From NCBI GenBank assembly GCA_964554185.1, contig CAZKNJ010000006.1:1-64000 (forward strand): 64,000 bases of DNA, in the 5' to 3' direction. Each line of letters begins with the position of its first letter. The first letter of the stretch is position 1. The stretch is from CAZKNJ01 sp964554185. GTDB taxonomy: Bacteria; 4484-113. Under the pieces are notes generated by a model. The model was not told the origin of the DNA, did no database searches, and saw nothing but the letters and a program-made list of their open reading frames with translations. Shown piece after piece: positions 24,008-32,904 of the stretch. Made by a program: the position numbers and the translations under genes.

Positions 24008-25684
24008 ATGGGATTTCTGTTTCCTCTGCATGAGGCCTTAGGGCCTCTCTCCGGGAGCGTCGTTTTCGGCAGCACGGAAACGCGCTTCGGCACCTACTGC
24101 ATCGACTCGCGCTATGCTACCGAAGGGTCCATGTTCGTGCCCCTTCTTGGCCAGCACCGCGACGGCCACCACTTCATAATCGATGCGTTCCAAGGCGGCG
24201 CGACGGTTTCGCTGGTGCGGCGCGGACACCACTTAGTCCCGGAGATCATCCGCGCCGTCCAGGAATCCCAGAGTTTTGTCTCGCGGCAGCTGCCCCACGA
24301 CGTGAGCATCGTTGAAGTGCGCCATACACTGGTCGCCCTGCAGAAGCTGGCAAGCTGGTTCCGGCGAAACTTCAGCGAAGTGAAAGTAATTGGCGTCTCG
24401 GGCAGCGTGGGCAAGACTCAGACCAAGGAAATGGCGCTTACGCTGCTGAGCAGCCGTTTCAAAGCAGTTGGCACCGACAAGAACTTCAACAATGAAATCG
24501 GTGTTCCCCTGACGCTCTCAAAGCTGGGGCCTGATGTGCACTTCGCCGTAATTGAGATGGCGATGCGGGGCCGCGGAGAGATCTCGCTGCTTTCGCGTAT
24601 TGCCCAGCCAAACGTCAGCCTCATAACAAACACCCTGGGTAGCCACATCGGCCGCCTGGGTTCCCGCACCGAAGTTGTGCGCGCCAAGGCAGAGATAATT
24701 GACGGAATGAAGCCGGGCGATACTCTGTGGCTGAACGCTGATGATGTGCACCTGAATCTGCTGATGCACGAGATCGAGCAAAAGCAGGCTCTTTCGCGCG
24801 GCTTGCAGCTGAAGTTCTTTGATGCCTCCGCCGCGGCTCAGACTTTGCCCCCCATCGGCCCGCTGTTCATTCCAGCCGGAGACGATGAAGCCGCGTTACC
24901 ACCTTACCCCAAGCCAAAACCTGAAGTGTGGGTGGAGGATGTCGTCTACCAGGACATCAACGGGTCAGTCTTCACGCTCTACGCCGGCGGCGACAAGCGG
25001 GAGGTGTCGCTCCGCTTGCCGGGGCGCGGTGCGGTGGAAAACCTGACCTGCGCCGCCGCAATCACCTACAACTGCGGACTTGAACTCTCTGAAATCGCCG
25101 AACTCGTGGGCAGCCTCACTCCAACACCTCAGCGTCTCACGCCGTATATGCTGGTGGAAGGAGTGATTCTCATTGACGACTCCTACAACAGCAGCCCGGC
25201 ATCCACACTGGATGCCCTGGAGGTGCTGGCTCAGCTGTCAAAACGAGCACGCGTGATCGCAGTGCTCGGCGACATGCTGGAGTTGGGCCGGTTTGACGCG
25301 GTTTATCACCAGGAGGCTGCCCGCCAGTTGCTCAGGATGAAGCCCGCACTCGCCATCGGCATCGGCCCACGGATGGCCGCGCTGCAGGATGTTGAGGCTG
25401 CCGGCAGCACGGAGTTGCTTTGGTTCCACGGCCATAGCGAGGAAAACGACCGGCTCGCCAGGGGATTCCCCCCCAGCGCCAACGGCTTGGACGATGACTC
25501 TGACGGGCGCACGGAGATGGTGGACCGCACCACCATCGCCCGCATAGCGGAACGCTTGCTGCAGGAAATCCGTAGCAGCGACGATCCTACGGTGATACTG
25601 GTCAAGGGCTCACGCGCGCTGCACTTGGAGAGAGTTGTGGCTGACGTGCTTGGGTACTTCGGCAAGGAGGCCGCAATCCTGTGA
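24008..25684 (+). CDS. murF: UDP-MurNAc-tripeptide-D-Ala-D-Ala ligase MurF
   Basis: Adds D-Ala-D-Ala to complete the pentapeptide precursor. Visible: DSRYATEGSMFVPLLG (substrate-binding domain), ATP site GVSGSVGKTQTKEM (about residue 128), NFNNEIGVPLTL, EMAMRGRGEI, DDSYNSSPASTLDAL (about 390) and VLGDMLELG. The P-loop has Gln where most family members have a Thr (GKTTTK). At 558 residues it is about 100 longer than usual; extra sequence lies around residues 265-320 and 475-510. GGAG lies 8 nt before ATG 24008. The stop overlaps mraY. Confidence 0.93.
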   Translation: MGFLFPLHEALGPLSGSVVFGSTETRFGTYCIDSRYATEGSMFVPLLGQHRDGHHFIIDAFQGGATVSLVRRGHHLVPEIIRAVQESQSFVSRQLPHDVSIVEVRHTLVALQKLASWFRRNFSEVKVIGVSGSVGKTQTKEMALTLLSSRFKAVGTDKNFNNEIGVPLTLSKLGPDVHFAVIEMAMRGRGEISLLSRIAQPNVSLITNTLGSHIGRLGSRTEVVRAKAEIIDGMKPGDTLWLNADDVHLNLLMHEIEQKQALSRGLQLKFFDASAAAQTLPPIGPLFIPAGDDEAALPPYPKPKPEVWVEDVVYQDINGSVFTLYAGGDKREVSLRLPGRGAVENLTCAAAITYNCGLELSEIAELVGSLTPTPQRLTPYMLVEGVILIDDSYNSSPASTLDALEVLAQLSKRARVIAVLGDMLELGRFDAVYHQEAARQLLRMKPALAIGIGPRMAALQDVEAAGSTELLWFHGHSEENDRLARGFPPSANGLDDDSDGRTEMVDRTTIARIAERLLQEIRSSDDPTVILVKGSRALHLERVVADVLGYFGKEAAIL

Positions 25685-26697
25685 CCGGTCAGGTAACAAC
25701 CTTCACGATTTCAGCAGTCTTCAGCCTGATTGTCATCTACCCCCTGTACACGCTCCTCAAGCGGGAATTCTGCCAGAGTCACCGCCAATGGGGTCCCCAG
25801 AGCCATCTGCAAAAAGGCTCGGTGCCCACTGGTGGAGGGTTGGTCTTTGTCATCATCCTGCTGCTTGGGCTGGTCGCGGGCCTGGTGGGCCTGGGCGAAC
25901 TGGTAGAGATTCCAGATGGCGAACTCCGAACGACCGGCTTGTTGCTCGTCGCTGTCAGCGTGGCGTTCGGCTTGGTTGGGTTCACCGACGACTACCTGAA
26001 AGTCATGCTGCGCAGCTCGCGCGGCTTCCTTGCGCGCTACAAGCTGCTGCTTCAAGTATTGCTGGCGTACGGGGCGGTTCACTTCGCCTACGGTATAAAC
26101 AACACCGCGTACCCGCTACTCGGGGGGCCACCGCAGGAAGTCCCGAAGTGGCTCTTCTACACGCTAGGCACCTTCCTGCTGGTGGGATTGGTCAACGGCG
26201 TCAACTTCAGTGACGGGCTGGACGGCCTGGCATCGGGGCTGGGTCTGATCAGCGCTCTTGCCCTGGTAGTTATCTTCACCCCCCTGGCCGAGACACATTT
26301 GACGGGAGCCGAATCTGTACTCGCAACCGCCTGTCTGATAATGGCCGGCTCTCTGCTCGCCTTTCTCATCGTCAACTTCAAGCCCGCCCAGATTTACATG
26401 GGCGACACCGGCAGCTATCTGCTGGGCGCCTTCCTGGGAATCGTTGCACTGCTTGGCGGACTGCTGTACTTCCTGATACCGCTCAGCTTGGTGTACGGGG
26501 CGGAAGTCCTGAGCGTAATCCTCCAGGTCATTTACTTCCGGTTGACGGGCGGCAAGCGGCTCCTTCTAATGAGTCCGCTCCACCACCATTTTGAGCTGGC
26601 CTGCCGCAGTGAGATTCAGACCGTGCTTGGTTTCTGGGGCGCCCATGCTATTGTCTGCGCCGCAACCGCTGTTCTCTTCTTCAAGGTGGCCTGCTAA
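25681..26697 (+). CDS. mraY: Phospho-MurNAc-pentapeptide transferase MraY
   Basis: Polytopic inner-membrane enzyme making lipid I from UDP-MurNAc-pentapeptide and undecaprenyl phosphate. About ten membrane segments; motifs GPQSHLQKGSVPTGGG (about residue 39), DDYLKV, GVNFSDGLDGLASG, YMGDTGSYLLG and LLMSPLHHHFEL are characteristic. Length 338 residues. GTG 25681 overlaps the murF stop by 4 nt, and the stop overlaps murD as TAATG. Confidence 0.96.
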   Translation: MTGQVTTFTISAVFSLIVIYPLYTLLKREFCQSHRQWGPQSHLQKGSVPTGGGLVFVIILLLGLVAGLVGLGELVEIPDGELRTTGLLLVAVSVAFGLVGFTDDYLKVMLRSSRGFLARYKLLLQVLLAYGAVHFAYGINNTAYPLLGGPPQEVPKWLFYTLGTFLLVGLVNGVNFSDGLDGLASGLGLISALALVVIFTPLAETHLTGAESVLATACLIMAGSLLAFLIVNFKPAQIYMGDTGSYLLGAFLGIVALLGGLLYFLIPLSLVYGAEVLSVILQVIYFRLTGGKRLLLMSPLHHHFELACRSEIQTVLGFWGAHAIVCAATAVLFFKVAC

Positions 26698-28052
26698 TGG
26701 AACTTGCCAACAAGAGAATCGGGGTCTTTGGACTGGGAATAACTGGACGGGCGGTAACCGAGTACTTGCTCAAGCATGGAGCCGTACCGGTATGCGCTGA
26801 CGAGGTCGCCAAACCGGAGAAGCTCGATTCGCTCACGCGATACGTCTCCGAGCTTGGCGTTGAATCGCATCTTGGCGCTATCCCGACAGGAGCATTCACC
26901 AAGATCGATCTGGCCGTAGTGTCCCCCGGCATCAACCCCAAGAACCCGGTGATTCTCGCCGCCCAGGAAGCAGGCACGCCCGTTATCTCCGAGATTGACC
27001 TCGCCTACCGCAGGTGCCCCTGCCCCATCGTCGCCGTTACCGGCAGTAACGGCAAATCCACTACGACTGCATTGCTCGCCCACATCCTCAACGGCTTCCG
27101 CCGGGCGGTGGCCGCCGGCAACATCGGCCTACCCTTCATCTCGCAGGTGGACGGCCTCTCGCCCGACGATGTGGTCTGCTGCGAAGTCAGCAGCTTCCAG
27201 CTGGAATTCAGCCCGGAGTTTCATCCGCGCATTGCCGTCTATACGAATATCACGCCTGACCACCTGGAACGCCACCTTACCTTTGAGAATTATGCGGAGG
27301 TCAAACGCGGCATGGTCAAGACCATGGGCGAGAACGACACCGTTGTCTACAACGCGGAAGATGAGAGCCTCCAGCCGGACGAGTTTCCACGTAAGCCGGT
27401 AGCGTTCCTGCCCTTCTCCAGCGTGGGAGAAATCGGCCCGCCAGGGGCGTATCTGGAGGACTCCCAGATGTGGTTTATGGTGGAGGGCACTGAAATCAGC
27501 CTTCCGCGCACCACTCTGAAGCTGCCGGGCCTGCACAATGTGGAAAACGCGCTGGCGGCGGGGCTGGCGGCACGCCTGTTGGGGGCGAAAAAGCAAGACC
27601 TGGACCGGGGCCTGTCCACCTTTGAGGGCTTTGAACACCGCATTGAGTTTGTCCGGGAGAAGGACGGTGTGCGCTACTACAACGACAGCAAGGCGACCAA
27701 TCCCGAGGCTGCCGTCACCGCGCTCAAATCCTTTGACCGCCCAATTGTCCTCATCGCCGGCGGCCGGGACAAAGGCACCGATCTGGGTGAGTTCGTGTCG
27801 CACATCAAGCAGACGGCGCGCGAGGTCATCCTGCTCGGCGAAGCGGCTGCTCGCTTCAGTGAAGCGCTGAGCCACGCAGGATACAGCAATACCCATATGG
27901 TCTCCGACTACCCCGCCGCGGTCAAACTGGCATCTGTGCTGGCCCGGCCCGGGGACATCGTGCTGCTCAGTCCGGCCTGTGCAAGTTTCGATATGTTCGA
28001 CAGCTTTGAGCAGCGCGGAACGGTGTTCAAAACGCTGGTGATGGAGCTGTAA
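26697..28052 (+). CDS. murD: UDP-MurNAc-alanine--D-glutamate ligase MurD
   Basis: Cytoplasmic ligase adding D-Glu to UDP-MurNAc-L-Ala. N-terminal nucleotide-binding GVFGLGITGRAV, ATP site TGSNGKSTTTALLAH (about 115), EVSSFQLE, NITPDHLERH, the HRIEFV and NDSKATNPEAAVTAL blocks and SPACASFDMFDSFEQRG near the C terminus are all typical. Length 451 residues. Its ATG shares the A of the mraY stop, and ftsW follows after 6 nt. Confidence 0.96.
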   Translation: MELANKRIGVFGLGITGRAVTEYLLKHGAVPVCADEVAKPEKLDSLTRYVSELGVESHLGAIPTGAFTKIDLAVVSPGINPKNPVILAAQEAGTPVISEIDLAYRRCPCPIVAVTGSNGKSTTTALLAHILNGFRRAVAAGNIGLPFISQVDGLSPDDVVCCEVSSFQLEFSPEFHPRIAVYTNITPDHLERHLTFENYAEVKRGMVKTMGENDTVVYNAEDESLQPDEFPRKPVAFLPFSSVGEIGPPGAYLEDSQMWFMVEGTEISLPRTTLKLPGLHNVENALAAGLAARLLGAKKQDLDRGLSTFEGFEHRIEFVREKDGVRYYNDSKATNPEAAVTALKSFDRPIVLIAGGRDKGTDLGEFVSHIKQTAREVILLGEAAARFSEALSHAGYSNTHMVSDYPAAVKLASVLARPGDIVLLSPACASFDMFDSFEQRGTVFKTLVMEL

Positions 28053-28058
28053 ACCGCG

Positions 28059-29309
28059 ATGGTATCAGGCGCCGACAATCTGGGAGCCAGCAGGCGAAAG
28101 TCGCTGGTGAGCACGCGCCGCGAGGAACTCCAGCAGATGATGTTCCACCTGCTGGTCGTCACCGGCGTGCTGTTGGTACTTGGGCTCATCGCGCTCTTCT
28201 CGGCCAGTACCGCTCCCCTGGCGGCTGCCGGCCGGTATCCGTACAGCGTGGTGCTGCGCCAATGCGGCTTCATCGCCATCGGGCTTGTGCTGATGGGCCT
28301 GATGGCGCGGGTGTTTATCCCGCCGATGCCGGATTCCGTGCTGAAGTTTGCGTGCCGCCTGGCCTTCCTGATTAACCTGCTGCTGCTGGTGGCAGTCAAC
28401 TTCACTCCTCTCGGCCCTGAGATCAACGGAGCCCACCGGTGGCTCAAGCTTGGCGGATTCCAGTTCCAACCTTCTGAGTTCCTCAAGATTACGGCCGTCC
28501 TGTTCATCGCCGCCGTGCTGCTCGGCCCGAAGGCGCAAAAGGCCTTCACCACCTTCAGAACCGAACGCGGGAACACGATGACCATCCCGCGTAATCGGCT
28601 GCGCATGGCCTTCGTCTACCTGGGGTGCCTTGCGTCCCTCGGCCTGGTGGTCATCCAGCCCGATCTGGGCTCAACCGCGATAATCCTCGTAGTGATACTC
28701 GCAACACTTATGCTCATCGGCGTGCCGGTGAAGAGCATCCTCAAGTTTCTTTTGGTGCTGGTATTTCTGGGCGCAGCTGGGTATTTCGTCGCGCCACAGA
28801 AGTACTTCTACGCAATGGAACGTATCACCACGGCGATGGATCCAATGAGTGATGTGAGCGACAGCGGTTACCAGATCGTCCAGTCTCTGGGAGCAATTAA
28901 TAAGGGCGGCCTACTGGGCCGCGGCTACATGAACTCCCTGCAGAAGATGAACCGTCTTCCACTACAAGACCGTGACTTCATCTTCGCGGTATGGGTGGAG
29001 GAAATGGGGATGATTGGGGGGCTGCTGGTAATCTGCCTCTTCCTTTACTTCGCGTTCATCGCCCTGCGCCTGAGCACTTTGCTGCCTTTCAGCTTTGAAG
29101 CGGTCGGTGTGGTGGCGCTGGGATTTACCGTCTCGTTTCAGGCGTTGATAAACGTAGCGACCAATGTCGGGGTGCTGCCGGTTTCGGGGTTAACGCTTCC
29201 ATTTTTCAGCAGCGGCGGCACCTCCATGATCGTCAGCCTGCTCATCGTCGGCATCATGCTGGGGCTGGTCAACCGACAGCTTCGGCAGGCTTCGCGGGGA
29301 CGGTCATAG
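28059..29309 (+). CDS. ftsW: Lipid II polymerase FtsW (SEDS family)
   Basis: SEDS-family membrane glycosyltransferase that polymerises lipid II at the septum with FtsI. About ten membrane segments; motifs GAHRWLKLGGFQFQPSEFLK, QPDLGSTAII, SDSGYQIVQSLGAINKGGLLGRG, DFIFAVWVEEMG and LPFFSSGGTSM are diagnostic. Length 416 residues with a cytoplasmic N terminus of about 28. Location between murD and murC favours FtsW over RodA. murG, which normally follows, is absent; murC comes after a gap with its own promoter. Confidence 0.94.
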   Translation: MVSGADNLGASRRKSLVSTRREELQQMMFHLLVVTGVLLVLGLIALFSASTAPLAAAGRYPYSVVLRQCGFIAIGLVLMGLMARVFIPPMPDSVLKFACRLAFLINLLLLVAVNFTPLGPEINGAHRWLKLGGFQFQPSEFLKITAVLFIAAVLLGPKAQKAFTTFRTERGNTMTIPRNRLRMAFVYLGCLASLGLVVIQPDLGSTAIILVVILATLMLIGVPVKSILKFLLVLVFLGAAGYFVAPQKYFYAMERITTAMDPMSDVSDSGYQIVQSLGAINKGGLLGRGYMNSLQKMNRLPLQDRDFIFAVWVEEMGMIGGLLVICLFLYFAFIALRLSTLLPFSFEAVGVVALGFTVSFQALINVATNVGVLPVSGLTLPFFSSGGTSMIVSLLIVGIMLGLVNRQLRQASRGRS

Positions 29310-29346
29310 GGGGCACTGCAAAGATGCACCCAATCTGTAAAAGGGC

Positions 29347-29352
29347 TATAAT
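29347..29352 (+). promoter_or_regulatory. -10 box before murC
   Basis: A perfect TATAAT in the 139-nt ftsW-murC gap, predicted start near 29359. It marks a second transcription start exactly where murG would be expected. A 7-bp palindrome GGGCCGG-CA-CCGGCCC (29424-29439) lies just before ATG 29449. Confidence 0.5.
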
Positions 29353-29448
29353 CATGCGGACGGGGACCGGCCGATGGGCGACGCTGCGCTTGCGTCAGGC
29401 CGGCTGCCCGGAGTTGCGCCGGAGGGCCGGCACCGGCCCGTAGGTCTG

Positions 29449-30927
29449 ATGGTTCTAACTAAAAAAATCAAGCGGATTCACTTCGTCGGCATCGGTGGTG
29501 CAGGGGTGTCCGCTTTGGCGCACCTGATGCTGGAAATGGGGTACGAGGTCAGCGGGTCGGATGTCACGCCCTCCCGTGTGCTGGAGGGACTGAAGCAGAA
29601 GGGCGCAATCATCTTTGACCATCACGACGCGCGGCACGTGCGCCACGCCAACCTGGTCATCATCTCCACTGCCATTCCCGATACCAACGAAGAGGTCGCT
29701 GCTGCCAAAGAGCTGGGCCTACCAGTGCTCACGCGCATAGACTTCCTCTCGTACCTCGCCCAGCGGAAATACTCCATCTCCGTCTCCGGCAGCCACGGCA
29801 AATCCACCACGAGCGCGATGATCTCGCTCATCTTCTACTACGCCGACACCGACCCCACCATCGTGCTCGGCGGCCAGGTAAAGCACTTGCTCGGAAACTC
29901 GCGGCTGGGCCGCAGCGATTACTTTATTTGCGAAGGCGACGAAAGCAACAACTCCATCCTGCTATTCGCCCCGCGGGTGGCCGTCGTCACCAACATCGAT
30001 GACGACCATATGGACTTCCACAAGAGCATTGATAACCTCCGCACCAGCTTCCTTAAGTTCCTTAACAGCAAGCACTCCAAAGGCGTGTGTGTGGTTTGCA
30101 TGGACGACCCGACCATCGCGTCAATGCTCGATTCCCTGGAGCGCCCCAAGTACACCTACGGCCTGTCGGAAGGCGCTGACTTCCGGGCAGTGGACATTGA
30201 GGCACGTCACGATTCATCGCGCTTCAAGGTCGTGCACCGCGAGATGGGGTTCCTGGGAGAAGTGAATCTGCCGCTACCCGGCACATATAACATCCAGAAC
30301 GCGCTTGCCTCAATTGCGGTGGCACACCACTGCGGCATTGACTTCGGCAAGGCTGCCTTCGCGCTGGATAATTTCACCGGCGTGGTGCGGCGCTTTGACC
30401 GCATTCTGGAGCGGGACGACATAATGATTGTGGACGACTACGCCCACCACCCCAGCGAAATAGCCGCGCTGCTGAATGCAGTCTCCGGCTTCAAGGGCAG
30501 ACGTGTGCGCGCGGTCTTCCAGCCCCACCGCTTCACCCGCAGCCAGCGCCTGGCGGCGAAGTTCCCTGACGCCTTTGTGGCGGCGGACGAGATTATCCTC
30601 GCTGACATCTACTCCGCGCTGGAGAAGCCGATTGAAGGCATCAGCACCGAATACCTGTACAGCTTCTTTGAACGCAAGTTTGAGCCGGGCAAGGTGAAGG
30701 TTATCCTGCGCCAGGACGAAATACTCACGTACCTCAAGAAGACGCTGTGTCAGGGCGACATTATTCTCACGATTGGCGCGGGTGACATTTTCCGTGTCGC
30801 CAATGATCTAGCGGCTTACCTGCGCGACAAGCACTTGACCTACACCGGCATCATCCCGGAGGCAACCGAAAGCTCCGCCCCAGAGCACGCGGAGCTCTTT
30901 GAGGGGTTGCGGGAAAGTGGCAACTGA
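29449..30927 (+). CDS. murC: UDP-MurNAc--L-alanine ligase MurC
   Basis: First Mur ligase, adding L-Ala to UDP-MurNAc. IHFVGIGGAGVSALAHLML at the start, ATP site VSGSHGKSTTSAM (about residue 115), CEGDESNNSIL, NIDDDHMDFH, DDYAHHPSEI (about 345) and FQPHRFTRS are family hallmarks. Length 492 residues from ATG 29449, which gives a normal N terminus; an in-frame ATG at 29374, with GGGGA upstream and downstream of the TATAAT, would add 25 unconserved residues and remains possible. The C-terminal 30 residues are a non-conserved acidic tail. The end overlaps murB. Confidence 0.95.
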   Translation: MVLTKKIKRIHFVGIGGAGVSALAHLMLEMGYEVSGSDVTPSRVLEGLKQKGAIIFDHHDARHVRHANLVIISTAIPDTNEEVAAAKELGLPVLTRIDFLSYLAQRKYSISVSGSHGKSTTSAMISLIFYYADTDPTIVLGGQVKHLLGNSRLGRSDYFICEGDESNNSILLFAPRVAVVTNIDDDHMDFHKSIDNLRTSFLKFLNSKHSKGVCVVCMDDPTIASMLDSLERPKYTYGLSEGADFRAVDIEARHDSSRFKVVHREMGFLGEVNLPLPGTYNIQNALASIAVAHHCGIDFGKAAFALDNFTGVVRRFDRILERDDIMIVDDYAHHPSEIAALLNAVSGFKGRRVRAVFQPHRFTRSQRLAAKFPDAFVAADEIILADIYSALEKPIEGISTEYLYSFFERKFEPGKVKVILRQDEILTYLKKTLCQGDIILTIGAGDIFRVANDLAAYLRDKHLTYTGIIPEATESSAPEHAELFEGLRESGN

Positions 30928-31891
30928 ACCTAAAGGCGGAATACCGCTCAGCGAGCACTGCACCTGGCGCATCGGGGGCTCGGCCGATGCTGCGTTCTTC
31001 CCCGAAACGGTCGGCGAACTGAGCGAATGCGTGACTTCACTCAACGAGCGCTCACAACCCTTCACCCTCATAGGCCGGGCAAGCAACATCCTGTTCAGCA
31101 CTGAAGGCGTTGACGAAACACTCATCTTCACCACCGGGTTGGAGTCGCTTGGTTTGCCCGACGGAATCTCGCAAGCACGCGAGCTGTTCAGATCAGTCCT
31201 GGATTCCGCGGACAACACCAGGCGCGCCGTCTACTGCGAGGCCGGTGTGGCCAACTCCAAGCTGATTGCATTCTCGCTTGAGCACTCGTTGGGCGACGTG
31301 ACCGCCCTTACCGGCGTGCCGGGCACCTTCGGCGGCGCCATCGCCATGAATGCTGAGAGCGTTCTCAACGTGATGGGCGAACATATGTGGTTCGCCGAGG
31401 TGGAGCGCTCCGGCGGCGGGATACGCATTCGCCCTGCGCTCGATTTCACCTTCGGCTACCGCCACAGCTCGGTGCAGCAGACGGTTCTAGCTGCTATCCT
31501 GCTTCATATGCAGCCAGCGGATGGCGCCAAGATGCGGGAGTTCATCACCAACCGCAGGGCGGCCAGACTCCGCGGCCAGCCGCTGGATTGGCCGAGTGCA
31601 GGCTGCGTGTTCAAGAACCCCGAGGGGGATTCCGCGGGCGCGCTGCTGGACCAGGCGGGAATGAAGGGCCGCAGCATCGGTGGCGCGGAATACTCGCACA
31701 AGCACGCCAACTTCATCATCAACACCGGCGGCGCCGCCAGCTCCGATGTGCTGGAGCTGATGATGCTGGGCAAGCGGGCGGTGTGGGAAAGATTCCGCGT
31801 TTGCCTAACGCCCGAAATCAAGTTCATCGGCCGCTTTGACCTGGCGCTCCTGGAGTACATCCACCGCGAGGACCTGGAGGCGCAGCCGTGA
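30917..31891 (+). CDS. murB: UDP-N-acetylenolpyruvoylglucosamine reductase MurB
   Basis: FAD/NADPH enzyme making UDP-MurNAc. HCTWRIGGSADAAFFPETV and LIGRASNIL form the FAD-binding part; TALTGVPGTFGGAIAMNAES, YRHSSV, and SAGCVFKNPEGDSAGALLD with KHANFIIN near the C terminus complete the signature. Length 324 residues from GTG 30917, which overlaps the murC stop; an upstream TTG at 30899 in frame is less likely. Confidence 0.95.
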   Translation: MATEPKGGIPLSEHCTWRIGGSADAAFFPETVGELSECVTSLNERSQPFTLIGRASNILFSTEGVDETLIFTTGLESLGLPDGISQARELFRSVLDSADNTRRAVYCEAGVANSKLIAFSLEHSLGDVTALTGVPGTFGGAIAMNAESVLNVMGEHMWFAEVERSGGGIRIRPALDFTFGYRHSSVQQTVLAAILLHMQPADGAKMREFITNRRAARLRGQPLDWPSAGCVFKNPEGDSAGALLDQAGMKGRSIGGAEYSHKHANFIINTGGAASSDVLELMMLGKRAVWERFRVCLTPEIKFIGRFDLALLEYIHREDLEAQP

Positions 31892-32904
31892 ATCAGCCTG
31901 CTGCGCCCCCGGTGATGGGAACAGGAGAGCTGGAGGCTCTCCGCCGGTCAGCGCGAGAGGGCGATGCACGCATCAGCTCGCTGCGCATCGCCGTCGTCTG
32001 CGGCGGCGACACCGCTGAGCGCGAAGTATCGCTAACCAGCGGGCGCGGCGTCCACGCAGCTCTCCAGGCCTGTGGATGCAATGCGCAACTGATTGACCTG
32101 GACTGGAGCACGTTGAGCCGCGAGATCTTCGCCGAGACCGACGTGGCCTTCCTGACTTTGCACGGCGGGCGCGGAGAAAACGGCGTCATTCAGGGCTTCC
32201 TCGAATCTATCAGCGTGCCCTACGTGGGCGCAGGCGTGCTGGCGTCGGCGGTGTGCATGCACAAGCCCACTTTCAAGCGGCTGGCTCAGTCGCTGGGATT
32301 CCTCACCCCACCCTACGTAGTGCTGCGCCCCGGCGAGCAACTCAACCCATCCAGCCTTGCCCCACACGGCTCCAGCCGGCTCGTTGTCAAGCCCGCGTCC
32401 GAAGGAAGCAGCGTTGGCATCTCTATCGTGCAAGCGGATGAAGCCGCTGAAGCCGCCAGCGCCCTTGCCGCGAAGTACGGCGAGGTTCTGGTCGAAGCGT
32501 GCGTCTCTGGCACTGAAGTCACCGCCAGCGTCCTGGGGCACCCCGGCAGACCGATTGTGCTGCCGCACGTGGAAATCCGGCCGGTCAGCCAGGCCTTCTA
32601 CGACTACAAGGCCAAATACACCAAGGGCGAGACGAACTACATCATCCCGGCCGAGATTAGCGCGCAGGTGTCGGAGCAGCTTGCGCGCTCAGCGTCCACC
32701 CTCTTCAATAAGCTCCACCTTGCGCCCTATGCGCGCATAGACTCAATTATCGACTCTGAAGACCGCGTCTACTTCCTTGAGGCCAACACCCTTCCAGGCT
32801 TCACCGAACTGTCGCTGGTCCCGCAGGCCGCCGCCGCCGCGGGCATAGACTACGTGGAGCTGCTGCGGATACTGCTCTATCTGGCAACCTACCGCAATGA
32901 CTAA
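31888..32904 (+). CDS. ddl: D-alanine--D-alanine ligase
   Basis: ATP-grasp ligase supplying D-Ala-D-Ala to MurF. The N-terminal IAVVCGGDTAEREVSLTSG begins near residue 33, after an unconserved leader of about 30 residues. LTLHGGRGENGVIQG, YVGAGVLASAVCMHKPTFK, VKPASEGSSVGI, and the metal/ATP-binding block YFLEANTLPGFTELS are present. Length 338 residues. GTG 31888 overlaps the murB stop (GTGA); a start further in cannot be excluded. Confidence 0.95.
   Translation: MNQPAAPPVMGTGELEALRRSAREGDARISSLRIAVVCGGDTAEREVSLTSGRGVHAALQACGCNAQLIDLDWSTLSREIFAETDVAFLTLHGGRGENGVIQGFLESISVPYVGAGVLASAVCMHKPTFKRLAQSLGFLTPPYVVLRPGEQLNPSSLAPHGSSRLVVKPASEGSSVGISIVQADEAAEAASALAAKYGEVLVEACVSGTEVTASVLGHPGRPIVLPHVEIRPVSQAFYDYKAKYTKGETNYIIPAEISAQVSEQLARSASTLFNKLHLAPYARIDSIIDSEDRVYFLEANTLPGFTELSLVPQAAAAAGIDYVELLRILLYLATYRND

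Noticed and set aside
29424..29439. Palindrome before murC as a riboswitch
   Set aside because: A 7-bp stem with a 2-nt loop is far too small and matches no known aptamer.
29310..29448. A hidden or degraded murG between ftsW and murC
   Set aside because: The gap is 139 nt and shows no glycosyltransferase motif; only a promoter box and a short palindrome are seen.
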